A DNA stretch of 64,000 bases from Rhodococcus sp. ABRD24 (GCF_004328705.1 NZ_CP035319.1:4278001-4342000); one strand, 5' to 3'; positions 42,401 through 57,400 are shown, counted from the first letter of the stretch. Notes: generated by a model from the letters alone, not told the origin. Made by a program: numbers and translations.

Positions 42401-45400
42401 CGAGGTGCTGGGACTCGACCGCGTCGGAGTGCACGACTCGTTGTTCGCGCTCGGAGGCGACAGCATCATCGCGATGCAGATCGTTTCCCGCGCAAAGGCA
42501 CGGGGGATCGGATTCACCGCCCGCGAGGTGTTCGAACGCAAGACGGTCGCCGAGATCGCAAAGGTCGCAACGGTGCTCGAGGGCGAGCAGTTCCTGGCAC
42601 TCGAGGAGCTCACCGGCGGCGGCATCGGCAACGTTCCGCTGACACCGGTGATGTACGAGATGGTGGATCGCGGGAACTTCGACGACTTCCATCAGTCGGT
42701 GTTGCTCACGCTGCCCGCCGAGGTCGAACTCGAGCCTCTGACGTCCGCTCTTTCAGCGGTCCTCGACCGGCACGACATGCTGCGTGCCCGGTTGCGTGAC
42801 GACGCGAACGGGCGGCGTTCGCTCGTCGTCGGCGAGCCGGGATCCGTCGATCCGTCCACGTGCGTTGTACGGGTGGCAGTGCCCAGCGCACCCGGAACCC
42901 GCGAGTTCGACGACGCGGTTGTGGCCGAATGCGACATCGCTGCAGCGCGTCTCAATCCGGAATCCGGGGTCATGCTGCAGCTCGTATGGCTCGACGCGGG
43001 TGAGCGCGGCGGACGTCTGCTGCTCGTCGCCCACCACCTGGTGATCGATGGTGTGTCCTGGCGAATCCTGCTTCCTGATCTGGCTTCGGCCTGGTCCCAG
43101 GTCATTGTCGGTCGGACGCCCGACTTGCTCGCCGTCGGTACCTCGTTCCGCCGCTGGGCCCACGGACTTCTCGATGCCGGAATCGAAGGCGCGTACGGCG
43201 GGGAACTGGTCCGCTGGCGGGAGGTCCTCACCGGTCCGGACCCTCTCGTCGGGTCACGCGCGCTCGATTCCGAGGTCGATACGGTGTCCTCGACCGCCCG
43301 GATCCACGTGGAACTCGGTGCGGACGTCACAGATACCGTTCTCGGCCGCCTTCCCGATGTGTACGCCTGTGGCGTCAACGATGGACTGCTGGCGGCACTG
43401 GCGATGGCGTTGGTGCACTGGCGTCGCGGGCACGGGCTCTCGGAGCGCTCGGTGCTGCTCACACTCGAGGGGCACGGGCGGGAGGAGGACGTGCTGCCGG
43501 GCGCAGACCTCGCCCGCACGGTCGGCTGGTTCACCACAGCCTTCCCGGTACGCCTGACACTTCCGGACGTCGACCTCGGCGACGCGTTCGCCGGAGGCGC
43601 GGCTGCTGGCGCGGTGGTGAAGGCGATAAAGGAACAGACACTCGCTGTGCCCGGTGCCGGTATCGGTTTCGGCGTGCTGCGGCACCTGGATCCGCGAACC
43701 AGGGGTGAGTTGTCGGATCTGGCGCGACCTCAGATCGGTTTCAACTACCTGGGCCGGCTCGGCGCCGGACATCTGGGTGGGGAGATCCGCGATCTCGGCT
43801 GGATTCCGGACCCGAATGCCCCGGATCTGGTTGCCCACAGCGGGTCCGGAATGGCGGTCGCCGCCGCGGTCGACATCAATGCGATGGTGGTCGATGGACC
43901 TGGCGGCCCGCGTCTGACAGCGACGTTCGCGTACCCGACCGGAGTTCTCGGCGACGCCGATGTGGCTGAACTGGCCGACCTGTGGCGGCGGGCACTGGAG
44001 GGTCTGGCCGCCCACGCCGGGCTCCCGGGTGCCGGCGGCCTGACACCGTCCGATGTCCCGCTGGTTTCGGTGTCGCAGAACGAGATCGAGCAGTGGGAGC
44101 ACCGCTATCCGGGGCTGCAGGACGTGTGGTCGCTCTCGCCGTTGCAGGCGGGTCTGCTGTTCCATGCGCGGTTGGTCGCGGAGTCGGTGGACGTCTACAC
44201 GGCCCAGTTGCGACTGGAACTGGTCGGCGAGGTGGATGCAGCGCGTCTCCGGGCGGCGGCGTCGGGGCTGCTTGCGAACCATGCGAACCTCCGGACCGCG
44301 TTCGTCTACGACGACAGCGGAGTGCCGGCACAGTTGGTTCTCGAATCCGTCGAACTTCCTTGGCGTGAAGTCGATCTCAGTGCGTTGGCCGATGGCGACC
44401 GTGATCGGGAACTGCACCGGGTCCTCGACGAGGACCGGCTGGCGCGATTCGCGATGGATCGGCCGCCGTTGATGCGAGTGCTCCTTGTCCGCACAGCACC
44501 CGATGAGTATGTGCTCTCGCTGACCAATCACCACATCGTGCTCGACGGCTGGTCGATGCCGCTGCTCGTGCGTGAACTCCTCGTCCGGTACGCGGCCGGG
44601 GATGCCGCCGCCCTGCCGAAGTCGCGGCTGTACCGGGACTACCTGCATTGGCTCGCCGGCCGGGACGGGGCCGAGTCCGCGCGCGCCTGGCGCACGGCGC
44701 TGGCCGGGGTGACCGAGCCGACACTGCTCGCACCCCCGCGGCCGGACTCCGGAAGCGACGCAGTTCCGGTCGAGATCCAAGTACGCGCGTCGCGGGACCT
44801 CGTCGACGCGCTGGCCGAGGTGGCACGAGTTCGAGGCGTCACGGTCAACACCGTCATCCAGGCAGCCTGGGGGATCTTGCTGGCCCGCACCACTTCCCGT
44901 GAGGAGGTTGTGTTCGGTGCCACGGTTTCCGGACGCCCGCCACAGCTCGCCGGCGTGGAGGAGATGCTCGGGCTGTTCATCAATACACTGCCCGTGCGGT
45001 TGCGTCTGGAGCACGGCGAGACAGTGGGTGCGATGCTGTCGAGGCTGCAGGGCGAACAGGCGGAACTGCTCGACCACCACCACGTGGGACTCGGCGAGAT
45101 CCAGGCGCACGCGGGAGTCGACAGCTTCTTCGACACGCTGACGGTGTTCGAGTCGTACCCCGTCGAACGGGCGGGATTCGACGAGAACACCGACATCTCG
45201 GGAATGCGGGTGCGCAGGCTGTCGGGACTGGACGCAACGCACTACCCGATCACGCTGATGACGCTGCTCGATCCGGACCTGCGAATGTCTCTGCGTTATC
45301 AGCCGTCGTACTTCGAGCACGATACGGTGGCCGCCCTCGCGTCCCGGCTGGAGCAGATCCTGACGGCGATGGTCGCGCATATCGATGCGCCGGTGGGTGA

Positions 45401-48400
45401 CATCGATATCCTCGCGCCGGGGGAGCGAACCCGGGTCATCGAGACGTGGAACGCGACCGAGCGCCCGGTTCGCGACGTGACGCTCGTCGATCTCTATACC
45501 GAGCAGGTTGCGCGAACGCCGGAGGCGCCCGCGGTCTCCTTCGGCGATATCACGTTGTCCTACGCGGACTTCGATGCACGAGTGAACCGGCTCGCGCGAT
45601 ACTTGATTGCGTCCGGAGTGGGTCCCGAATCGTCGGTGGGCATCGCGATGCGACGCTCGATCGACCTCCTCGTTGCGGTGCACGCCGTCATCGTCGCCGG
45701 TGGTGCATACGTCCCGATCGATCCCGATCAGCCGGCAGAACGCATCGGGTACGCGGTCTTCCAGGCCGAGCCGGTGCTGGTGTTGACGGACTCGGCTGAC
45801 CGCGAGTCGCTTCCGTCGACCGCCCCGATCCTGGCAGTGGACATACTCGATCTCGACGGCGTCGACTCGGCGCCGATCTGCGCCGATGAGCGACTGGGCA
45901 CGCTGCTTCCGAGCAATGCTGCGTATGTGATCTTCACGTCCGGCTCGACGGGGCGACCGAAGGGTGTCGTCGTCCCGCATGCGGGCATCGTGAACCGGCT
46001 GTTGTGGATGCAGGCCAGCTACCCGTTGGACGCGACGGACGCGGTGCTGCAGAAGACCCCCGTCACATTCGACGTCTCGGTCTGGGAGTTGTTCTGGCCC
46101 TTGCAGGTCGGCGCGCATCTGGTGATCGCAGAGCCGGACGGGCACCGCGACCCGCAGTATCTCGAGCGGGTCGTCAGGGGTTGCGGAGTCACCACGATCC
46201 ACTTCGTGCCCTCGATGCTCGATGCGTTCCTCGTCGGAGCAGACCTCGCCCGGTGCACGTCGCTGAGGCAGATCTTCACCAGCGGTGAGGCTCTGACACC
46301 CAATACGGTCGCGCGCGTGCACGAGAGCGCCGCGGTGGAGCTACACAATCTGTACGGCCCCACCGAGGTGTCTGTCGACGTGACCTCCCACCGGACCCGG
46401 ATCGATGAGTCCGTAGTCCCGATCGGTGCTCCGGTCTGGAATACTGCACTGTACGTTCTGGATTCGCGCTTGCGTCCGGTACCCGTCGGTGTCGAGGGGG
46501 ACCTGTATCTGGGCGGTGCGCAGCTGGCGCGCGGCTACGTCGGGCGGCCGGATCTGACGGCGGATCGGTTTGTCGCATCCCCGTTCGGTGTGGCGGGTGC
46601 GCGGATGTACCGGACCGGTGACCTCGTACGGTGGACCTCGCGCGGCGAGCTCGAGTACATCGGGCGTAGCGACTTCCAAGTGAAGCTGCGTGGGCAGCGG
46701 ATCGAGCTCGGCGAGATCGAGGCTGCGCTACTCGCGCACGGTGGTGTCGAGCAGGCGGTGGTGACCCTGCGCAGCGACGCGATCGTCGGCGACTATCTCG
46801 CCGGATATGTGGTGCCCTCCACGGGCACGAACCTCGATGTGCAGGAGGTACTCGAGACCGCGGCAACGGCGTTGCCGCGCTATATGGTTCCGTCGACGCT
46901 CGTCGTGCTCGAGGCGATGCCGGTGAACGCGAACGGAAAGCTCGATCGCAGGGCTCTTCCGGTTCCCGAGTTCTCCAGCGCTGCCGCGTACGTGGCACCC
47001 GGTACACCCACCGAGTACGCATTGGTCGCGATCTTCGCCGAGGTCCTGTGCCTGGCCGACAGCCCGATCGGTGCGTCCGACAGCTTCTTCGACCTCGGCG
47101 GCAACTCGCTGGTCGCGACGCGCCTACTCGCGCGCGTCAACTCCGAGTTCGACGTGCAGCTGGGTGTGCGCGAACTGTTCGAGGAACCAACCGTTGCCGG
47201 ACTCGCTGTCGTGATCGATGGCGCGCGCAGCGGCAGCGAAGCGATCCCGGCGCTCGAGGCGCGTCCGCGACCGGCGCGGATACCGTTGTCTCCGGCACAG
47301 TCCCGGATGTGGTTTCTCAATAGATTCGACCCGGAGTCGGGCGCCTACAACGTCGCGATGGCATTACGGATGACTGGTGCACTCGACACCGCGGCGTTGA
47401 GTGACGCGGTCGCCGACATTCTCGAACGCCACGAGTCGCTGCGGACGGTGTATCCGGACTCCGTCGACGGGCCTTACCAGCGAATCCTGTCGACCCAGGA
47501 GGCCCTCGACGAGCTGGCCCTCGATGAGCTGGCCCTCGACGAGCTGGAGCTGGACGGCACTGCCGGATCGGATCTTGCCGATCGAGTGCGCGCTGCGGTC
47601 GCGTCGGGATTCGACGTCACCGCCGAGATCCCGATCGACCTGACGCTGCTGCACCGGAGCGAGGACCTGCATGTGCTCGTGGTGGTAGTGCACCACATCA
47701 GCATCGACGGCTGGTCCATACACGCGCTCGCCGCGGACCTGGTCCACGCCTATTCCGCACGTGCGTTCGGCGGGGCGCCGTCGTGGAAGCCGCTGTCGGT
47801 GCAGTACGCGGACTACGCACTCTGGAAGCGCGATGTGCTGGGCGCGGACGATGATCCGCATTCCCGCGCGGGACGGCAGATCGCATACTGGTCGGCGGAA
47901 CTGGCTGGTGTCCCCGAGGTCATCGAGCTTCCAGCGGACCGGACTCGGCCCGCCACCCCGAGTTACGCGGGCGGGTCGATCGAGACCTCGATCGATGTCG
48001 GCACCTACGCGGCCCTGACCGCACTTGCGCGCCGAGCGAACGCGACGCCGTTCATGGTTCTGCACACCGCTTTGGCGGTGCTGCTCGCTCGGCTGAGTGG
48101 ATCGGAGGACATCGTCGTCGGCACTCCCGTGGCCGGTCGCGGCGAGCGTGCCCTCGACGAGGTTGTGGGAATGTTCGTCAACACGCTGGTGCTCCGCACG
48201 GGAATCGACGCTGCGGTGTCTTTCGCCGAGACTCTCGACCGGGTCCGTGACATCGACTTGTCGGCCTACGCGCACGCCGATGTGCCGTTCGAGCAGTTGG
48301 TCGAGGTCATCAGCCCCGGCCGATCCACCTCGCATCACCCGCTCTTCCAGGTGGTGCTTTCCTATGAGGGACCGCGACCTCCGTCGATCACGCTGCCAGG

Positions 48401-51400
48401 TCTGGAGATCGCTTCGGAGCCTGTCGATTTCGGGATCGCGAAGTTCGACTTGCAGGTCGAGGTGGCCGAGCAGATCAACCCGGATGGTTCCGGAGCCGGC
48501 GCCCGGGTGACGTTCACCTATGCGTGCGATCTGTTCGAGCGGTCCACTGTCGAGGGGTTTGCGAACAGATTCCTGCGCATTCTCGATAGCGCGGTGACCG
48601 ATCCATCACGCGCCGTCGGAGATATCGAGATCCTGGACGCTGCCGAGCGCACACGGCAACTTGCGCCGATCTCCGGTGCGGTGCCCGTCCGGCTTCTCCC
48701 GGCGCTTCTCGCCGACGCTGCCGTCGATCCCGGCGCGGATGCGCTGATCTACGAGGACACCGTACTGTCATACGGCGAGCTCGACGAACGCTCGAACCGG
48801 TTGGCCCGGTTGCTGATCGAACGCGGTGTGGGGCCAGAGTCCTTCGTCGCGATTGCGCTCGCCCGATCGGTAGAGTCGGTGTGTGCGGTGTGGGCGGTCG
48901 CGAAGACCGGTGCTGCCTTCCTGCCGGTCGATCCCACGTATCCGGCGGAGCGCATCGCGCATATGCTCATCGATTCGGATGTGCGGACCGGGATCACCAT
49001 CGGTGCGCACGTTGCCGAGCTGCCCGCGACGGTATCGTGGACGGTCCTCGGTGACGAGACCGTCGAGACGGCGCAGCAGGCACAGTCGTCGGCGCCGATC
49101 ACCGCCGCGGACCGGATCGCTCCGCTGCGACCGGAGAACCCGGCGTACGTCATCTATACGTCGGGGTCCACCGGCCTCCCCAAGGGGGTCGTTGTCACGC
49201 ACGTCGGTCTCGCGGCCTTCGCCGAGGAGCAGCGGGCACGGTACGGCGTCGACGCCGCGTCTCGGACATTGCATTTCGCGTCGCCGAGCTTCGACGCCTC
49301 GATCCTCGAGTTGTTCATGGCGGTCGGCGGTGGTGCCACGATGGTAGTGGCTCCGGCCGGATTGTTCGGCGGCGAGGAACTTGCCGAGTTCCTTCGCACG
49401 CGGCGCGTCACCCATGCGTTCGTCACCCCTGGTGCGCTTGCAACAGTGGATCCCGCCGGCCTCGAGCGGATCGGAGTCGTGGTGGTCGGCGGAGACGCCT
49501 GCGACGCGTCCCTGGTGCGCCGTTGGGCGCCGGGGCGATCGATGTTCAACGCGTACGGTCCCACCGAGTCGACGATCATGGCCACTCATCACGGGCCGAT
49601 AGCGCCCGATGCGGAGGTGGTCATCGGAGCGCCGATCAGGGGAACCGGCGCCCTGGTTCTGGATCGACGACTGCGGCCGGTGCCAGTCGGGGTGGCCGGT
49701 GAGCTGTTCGTTTCCGGGCAGGGCCTCGCCCGCGGTTACCACCGTAGGGCCGGGCTGACCGCCGAACGGTTCGTCGCAGACCCGTATGGTGCGGTCGGAA
49801 CCAGGATGTACCGTACCGGTGATCTGGTGCGGTGGAACGCCTCCGGAGAGCTCGAGTACTTGGGCCGCACGGACTTCCAGGTGAAGGTTCGCGGGCACCG
49901 GATCGAGCTGCGGGAGGTGGACGCGGTTCTGGCCGCGGATCCCACCGTCGAATCCGCGGTTACGGTGGGCCATCGGAGTGGGGGCGTGGACGCCCTCGTC
50001 TCGTACGTTGTCGCGGTCCCGGGCCGGACGGTCGACCCGCGCGACCTCGCGGTGCACGCCGGTGGCCGTCTACCCGAGTACATGGTGCCGTCGGCGATCA
50101 CTGTCGTCGATGCGTTCCCGCTGACCCCGGCGGGCAAGATCGATATCCGGGCGCTGCCCGAACCGGTGTTCGCATCGCGTGAGTTCGTGCATCCCCGAAC
50201 GCAATCGGAGACGATGGTTGCCGACGTGTTCGCCGACGTACTCGGTATCGTCGGAGTCGGAGCGGAGGACGATTTCTTTGCTCTCGGCGGCAACTCGCTG
50301 AGCGCAACCCGGGTGATCGCGCGGGTGAACTCCTTGCGCTGCATCAGGATGGGTGTGCGTGAGGTATTCGAGGCGTCCACGGTCGAGGCGCTGGCCGCAC
50401 GAGTGGACCAGGCGCGGCGTGAGGACCAGCGTCCCGCACTGACTGCCGGGCGCCGCCCTGCGGAGCTGCCGCTTTCGCTCGCGCAGCAGCGCATGTGGTT
50501 TCTCAACCAGTTCGATCCGGCGTCGCCGGTGTACAACATTCCGCTCGCCGTCCGGTTGACCGGAACACTCGACGTGGGGGCACTACAGGCAGCGGTACGT
50601 GACGTACTCGGTCGGCACGAGGCGCTGCGCACGGTCTTTCCGCAGTCCGACGACGGTCCGCGTCAGGTGATCGTACCGACGGAACAGGTTGCGCTGGAAC
50701 TCGATCCCGTCCCGGTGGCGGGGGAGGATCGGTTGCGCGGCGCGGTTGCGGACGTGGTGTCCGGCGGTTTCGACGTCACCCGTGAGGTGCCGGTGCGTGG
50801 CGCGATGTTGCGTGTTGCGGACGAGGATCTGGTGCTGGTCCTGGTGGTGCACCACATCAGTGCCGATGGCGTGTCCACCATGCCGCTCGCGCGGGACCTC
50901 ATGATCGCCTATACGCAGCGCGTGCGCGGCGAGGAGCCGACGTGGGCCCCGCTCGCCGTGCAGTATGCGGACTTCGCGCTGTGGCAGCGGCGGGTACTCG
51001 GCGAGGAGGCCGATCCGAGGTCGCTCGCCGCACTCCAACTCGGGTACTGGAAAGAACAGCTGGACGGAGTACCTGCGGCGCTCGAGTTGCCACTCGACCG
51101 TCCCCGTCCGATCTCGGCATCGTATCGAGCCGCCCGCGTGGACTTCTCGGTCGATTCGGGGCTGAAGGATCTGCTCGACGATCTGGCGGGACGGCGTGGC
51201 GTCACGCTGTTCATGGTCCTGCATGCCGGACTAGCGGTCCTTCTCGCGCGGCTCAGTGCCACGTCGGACATCACGGTGGGTACGCCAGTGGCCGGACGCG
51301 GCGAGAAGGAACTCGACGACCTCGTCGGGATGTTCGTCAACACGCTGGTGCTCCGGACCGATGTGGATCCGGACGTGACCTTCGAGGAACTGATCGATCA

Positions 51401-54400
51401 GGTGCGGACCGTCGATCTCGCGGCCTATGCGCACGCGGATGTGCCCTTCGAGCGGGTCGTCGAGGTTGTGGATCCGCCTCGGTCGCAGTCCTACTCGCCA
51501 CTGTTCCAGGTGGCGCTGTCCTTGCAGAACCATGGTGAGGCCGTGCTCGAGCTGCCGGGTGTGACGGTGACGGTGTTCGATCCGGATGCTGACGTCGCCA
51601 AGTTCGACCTCGAGTTCACGCTGCGCGAGTCGGGCTCGATCCCCGGTCTGCTCGGATCGCTCACCTACGCAACGGACTTGTTCGATCCGGAAACTGCCGC
51701 GGCGATCGCGGACAAGCTGGTGATGCTGCTCTCGCAGGTGGCGGCGGAGCCCACCGTTCGGGTTCGGGATATCGATTTGCTCGACCTGCACGATCGGGAA
51801 CTGGCGTCGACGGATCCGATTCCGCCGCGAGTGAGCCCGCGCACGATGGTTCGGATCCTCAGCGACGGGGCCGCATCGGCGGCGAGTTCGGTGGCGATCC
51901 GCGCGGGGGATGTGGCCCTGACGTACGGGGAGCTCGACGAGCAATCCAACCGTCTGGCTCGGGTGCTCCTCGCCCGCGGAGTCGGCCGGGAGGAGTTCGT
52001 CGCACTGTCCTTCCCGCGCTCGGTGGAGTCGATTGTCGCGATGTGGGCGGTGGTCAAGACCGGCGCCGCGTTCGTTCCCGTCGACCCCGCGCATCCGGCT
52101 GAGCGCATTGCGCATATGCTCTCCGATTCCGATGCCGCCGTGGGGATCACGTCCGAGGTGGTGGTGGCCCGGCTCCCTCGATCCACCGAGTGGCTGGTGC
52201 TCGATTCCGAAGAGCTGCAGCGCGACTGCGCGGCGCAGTCCGGCACCCCGATCGGCGACAACGAGCGCGGCGGGGAGATTGCGCTGTCCAATGCGGCATA
52301 CATGATCTACACGTCGGGGTCTACCGGACTGCCGAAGGGTGTCGTGGTCGAGAACGCCGGTTTGGCGTTGTTCTGCGCCGATGCCCGGGGGGAACTCGCG
52401 CTCAGTGGACAGTCACGGGTGCTGCGGTTCTCATCGTCGAGCTTCGACGCGTCGGTGTTCGAGATGCTCGCCGGTTTCAGCGCCGGTGCCGCGATGGTCG
52501 TCGTTCCGCCCTCGGTGATCGGCGGACACGAACTGGCTGAACTGATCTCTGCGGAGCAGGTCACGCACATCCTGACGGCCCCGGCAGCCCTGGGGACGGT
52601 CGATACAGACGAGCTGGCCTCGCTCGAATCGGTAATTGTCGGTGGGGACGTGTGCCCGCCGGAGCTGGTCGAGCGGTTTGCGCCGGGTCGGCGGTTCTTC
52701 AACAGCTACGGACCCACCGAGACGACGATCATCATCACGATGACCGAGGCACTCGCGCCGGGGGATCGGATCACGATCGGTACTCCGATCGAGGGTGCCG
52801 TTGCCGCAGTTCTGGATTCGCGACTGCGGCCGGTTCCGATCGGCGTGGTCGGTGAGCTGTATCTGTCGGGCCCGGGTGTGGCCCGGGGTTACCATCGGCG
52901 ACCCGGGCTCACAGCGGCCCGCTTCGTGGCGAATCCCCGCGGCGGCGGACGCATGTACCGGACCGGCGACCTCGTGCGCCGGACGCGGGACGGTCAGCTC
53001 GATTTCGTCGGGCGCGCCGACTCCCAGGTGCAGCTGCGCGGCCTGCGGATCGAGCTCGGCGAGATCGAGGCGGCCCTCGCGGGTCGGCCGGGTGTCGCGC
53101 AGTCCGTAGTCGTCATGCACCGCGATGCCCGCGCCGGCGATCAGCTGGTGGGATACGTCGTACCCGAGCGTGGTGCGATGCTCGATTCCTTGCGGCTTCG
53201 TGAAGACCTAGGCCACTCGCTGCCTGCGTATATGGTGCCCGCCCAGGTGATGGTGCTCGAGCAGCTGCCCGTCACCGCGGGTGGCAAGCTGGACCGCCGT
53301 GCACTGCCGGTGCCCGAGTTCGTCTCGACCCGTGAGTTCCGGGGTGCGTCGAACCCGGTGGAGGAGGAGATCGCCGGAGCGTTCGCGGACCTGCTGGGCC
53401 TGGCCCCGGTGTCGGTGGATGACAGCTTCTTCGACCTCGGCGGTAACTCGTTGCTCGCGACTCGACTCGTCGCGCGGGTCAACACCGTGCTCGGTGCCAC
53501 GCTCGGGATTCGAGAGCTGTTCGAACACCCCACCGTCGCGGCGCTCGCGGCGCGGGCGGAGTCTGCGCTGGGTGCGAAGGGGCCGGAGCTGGGATCGCTC
53601 GAGCGTCCGGAGGCGATTCCGCTGTCGCCCGCGCAGCAGCGGATGTGGTTCCTCAATCGGTTCGACCCGGCCTCGGCTGCGGAGAACATCCCGATGGCGC
53701 TGCGATTGGCCGGAGTTTTGGACGTGCAGGCGCTGCATGCCGCGATCACGGCGACTGTCGATCGGCACGAGGCGCTGAGAACCGTGTACCCGGATTCGGC
53801 CGATGGTCCGCATCAGGTGATTCTCACTGCGGCACAAGCGGTTCCGACCCTAGATCCGGTCGATGTCGCCGAGTGTGAGTTGGTGCCGTCGGTGGTCGCT
53901 TTGGCGGGCACGGGATTCGACGTCACGGCCGAGGTGCCGCTGCGACTGCAGCTGCTGCGAATCGGTGCCACCGACCACGTGCTGGTTCTCGTGGTCCATC
54001 ACATCTCGGCCGACGGGTTCTCGCTGGCGCCGCTGGCGCGGGACGTGATGATCGCCTATGCCGCCTGCCGGCAGGATCTGACGCCGTCGTGGGCGCCGTT
54101 GCCGGTCCAGTATGCCGACTACAGCCTCTGGCAGCGTGCGGTTCTGGGCGACGACGAGGATGGGGAGTCGGTTGCGTCCCGCCAGGTTCGCTACTGGACC
54201 GACACGCTGGCTGGGTTGCCGGATCAGCTCGATCTGCCGACGGATCGGCCCCGGCCGGCCGAGCAGTCGTACCGTGGGCAAACGCTGGCGTTCACACTCG
54301 ACGCGCCGCTGCACCAGGCGCTACTTGCCTTGGCCCGCCAGCAGGGTGCGACGCTGTTCATGGTGGTCCATGCGGCGTTCGTCGGCCTGTTGGGCCGGCT

Positions 54401-57400
54401 CAGCGGCTCGGGCGACATCGCCATAGGTGCGCCGGTCGCGGGTCGTGGGGAGCAGGCGCTGGACGGACTCGTCGGAATGTTCGTCAACACCCTGGTCCTG
54501 CGCGCCGCCGTGCGGCCGGACGCGACGTTCGCGGAACTGCTCGATCAGGTGCGGGGCACCGATCTGGCGGCGTTCGCGAACGCCGACGTGCCGTTCGAGC
54601 GTCTGGTCGAGGTGCTCAACCCGGTGCGGTCGACGGCCCGGCATCCGCTGTTCCAGGTGGCACTGTCGCTGCAGAACCTGGCGCGCACGAGGTTCGAACT
54701 GCCGGGCCTCGAGATCTGCGTCCTCGATGCCGGTTTCGAACCAGCCAAGTTCGATCTGCACCTCACTCTCGTCGATCACCACGATGATGACGGTTCGCCG
54801 TCCGCCATCGCCGGATCGTTCACGTATGCGGCGGACCTGTTCGATGAGGCGACAGTCGCCCGGTTCGCGGTCCGCTTCGAGCGGCTGCTGCGGGCGGTGG
54901 TGGCCGATCGGACCGTGGTGCTCGGGGATATCGACCTGCAGGGCGAGGCCGAGCGTCGCGCCGTGCTGGTCGAATGGAACGACACCGAGCATGAGCTGCC
55001 TCGGGCCGAGCTCACCACGCTCCCGGAGCTCTTCGCGGAGCGGGTACGACACGCACCTGACGCGATCGCGGTGGTGTTCGAGGACAGGGAACTGACGTAC
55101 GCCGAGTTCGATGTGCGCGTGAACCGTCTTGCCCGTGAGCTGATCTCGCTGGGCGTCGGTCCGGAGTCACGGGTAGCGCTGGCGCTGCGGCGGTCGGTGG
55201 AGTTGCTGGTGGCCATGTATGCCGTCGCGAAGTCGGGCGGTGCCTATGTGCCGATCGATCCGGATCATCCAGCGGAGCGCACCGACTACGTGCTTGCCTC
55301 GGCAGCGCCGACGGTAGTGCTGACCACCGGAGGTGAGACGGTGACGGTGCCGGACGGCGCGGTGCGGCTCGAGGTCGACTCACTCGACGTCTCGGCCCGC
55401 AGCGGCGATCCGATCCTGGATTCCGAGCGACGTGCTCCGTTGCGGCCGGACAACACTGCGTACGTCATCTACACGTCCGGTTCCACCGGACGGCCCAAGG
55501 GCGTGGCGGTGTCGCATGCGGCAATCGTCAACCAGTTGCAGTGGAAGCAGGCGCAGTTCGAGCTGGACGGTACCGATGCCGTGCTGCTGCGGACGGCCGC
55601 GACGTTCGACCTGTCGGTGTGGGAGTTCTGGTGGGCGCTGACTGCAGGTGCCCGTCTCGTGGTCGCCAAGGCCGGCGGCGAGCAGGATCCGGCCTATCTG
55701 GCGGGAGTGATGCGGGAACAGCGCGTCACTACCGCACATTTCGTGCCGTCGCTGTTGACCGCTTTCCTTGCGTCCGTCGGCAATGAGCCGGTGCCGTCGT
55801 TGCGTCGGGTGATCTGCATCGGCGAGGCACTGCCCGCGGACCTGGTGCGCCGGTTCGCGGGCTCGAGTGCGGCGCCGGTGTTCAACCTGTACGGGCCCAC
55901 CGAGGCGGCGGTGAGCGTGACGTATCACCGCTGCGGCCCCGACGACGTCGCGACGGTGCCGATCGGAGTACCCGGGTGGAACACCCGGGTGTATGTCCTC
56001 GACGCGCGGTTGCAGCCGGTGCCAGTCGGTGTACCCGGCGAGCTGTATCTCGCGGGTGTACAGCTGGCCCGCGGGTACGTGGGACGGCCCGACCTCACTG
56101 CGGACCGTTTCGTGGCAAATCCGTTCGATCGCAACGGTTCCCGAATGTACCGGACAGGTGATGTGGTTCGTTGGCGGGCCGGAGATTGCGACGTCGTGTT
56201 GGACTACCTCGGGCGCAGCGACTTCCAGGTGAAGCTGCGCGGATTCCGGATCGAGCTGGGGGAGATCGAATCTGCAGTCGCGGCGGATCCGGACGTGGAT
56301 CAGGCCGTAGTGGTGGTCCATCGGGCCCGCAGCGGCGCCGAGCATCTCGTCGCCTACGCGGTGCCGCAACCGGGCGCGTCACCGGCAGCGTCGGAGGTGT
56401 TGTCTGCCGTCGGTGAGCGGGTGCCGAGTTACATGGTGCCGACTGCTGTCGTGTTCCTCGCGGAGCTGCCACTGGGTGTCACCGGGAAGCTCGACCGTAG
56501 GGCTTTGCCGGAGCCGGAGTTCTCGAGCACCAGCAGTTTCCGTGAGACCGAGACCGAGACCGAGGAGATCGTCGCGGGGGTGTTCGCGGATCTGACCGGA
56601 AGTCTCCGGATCGGGTTGGACGACAGCTTCTTCGATATGGGTGGTAACTCGCTGCTCGCAACCCGCGCGACCGCGCGGATCAACGAGGCTTTCGGGTCGG
56701 ACGTGACCGTCCGGGAGTTCTTCGAGAACCCGACGGTGGCATCCGTTTCTGCTCGGGTGGACGCGCAGACCGGCTTCGACCGGCCGCGGCTGACCGCGGT
56801 GGCGCGGACCGAGCAGATCCCGTTGGCGCCTGCACAGGAACGGATCTGGGTGGCCAACCAGCAGACCCGCGGCGGAGAATGGAATATTCCGTTCGCGCTT
56901 CGGTTGCGGGGTGCAATCGAGATCGACACTCTCCGGGCCGCGACGGCCGATCTGGTGGAGCGTCACGAATCGTTGCGCACCATGTACCCCGATGGTGACA
57001 ACGGACCGGTCCAGGTGATCGTGCCCGCACCGGATGCGGTTCCGGACGTGGATGTCGTCGCGGTGAGCGAGAACGATCTCGATGAGGTCCTGAGGGCCTT
57101 CCTGTGGGGCGATTTCGACGTCGCGGTTCAGCTGCCGCTGCGGATGCGGCTGTTCGAACTCGGCCCGGACGACTACGTGCTGGCCGTGGTGGTGCACCAC
57201 ATCGCTGCAGACGGCTTCAGCACCGGCCCGCTCACCAGAGATGTCGTGGTTGCCTACGCCGCTCGCGCTGCGGGTTCGGTTCCGCAGTGGGAGCCGTTGC
57301 CGGTGCAGTACGCCGACTACACGGTGTGGAAGCACGCGTTGCTCGGTTCTTTCGACGATCCCGGCAGCGAAGCACACCGACAGCTCCGGTACTGGACCCA

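Noticed and set aside
43254..46322. A 1,022-codon open frame on the minus strand inside the NRPS gene, and similar long antisense frames (for example 18338-20974, 16060-17721)
   Set aside because: They run opposite genes with clear domains, contain no recognisable motifs and arise from strong G/C third-position bias. They are shadows.
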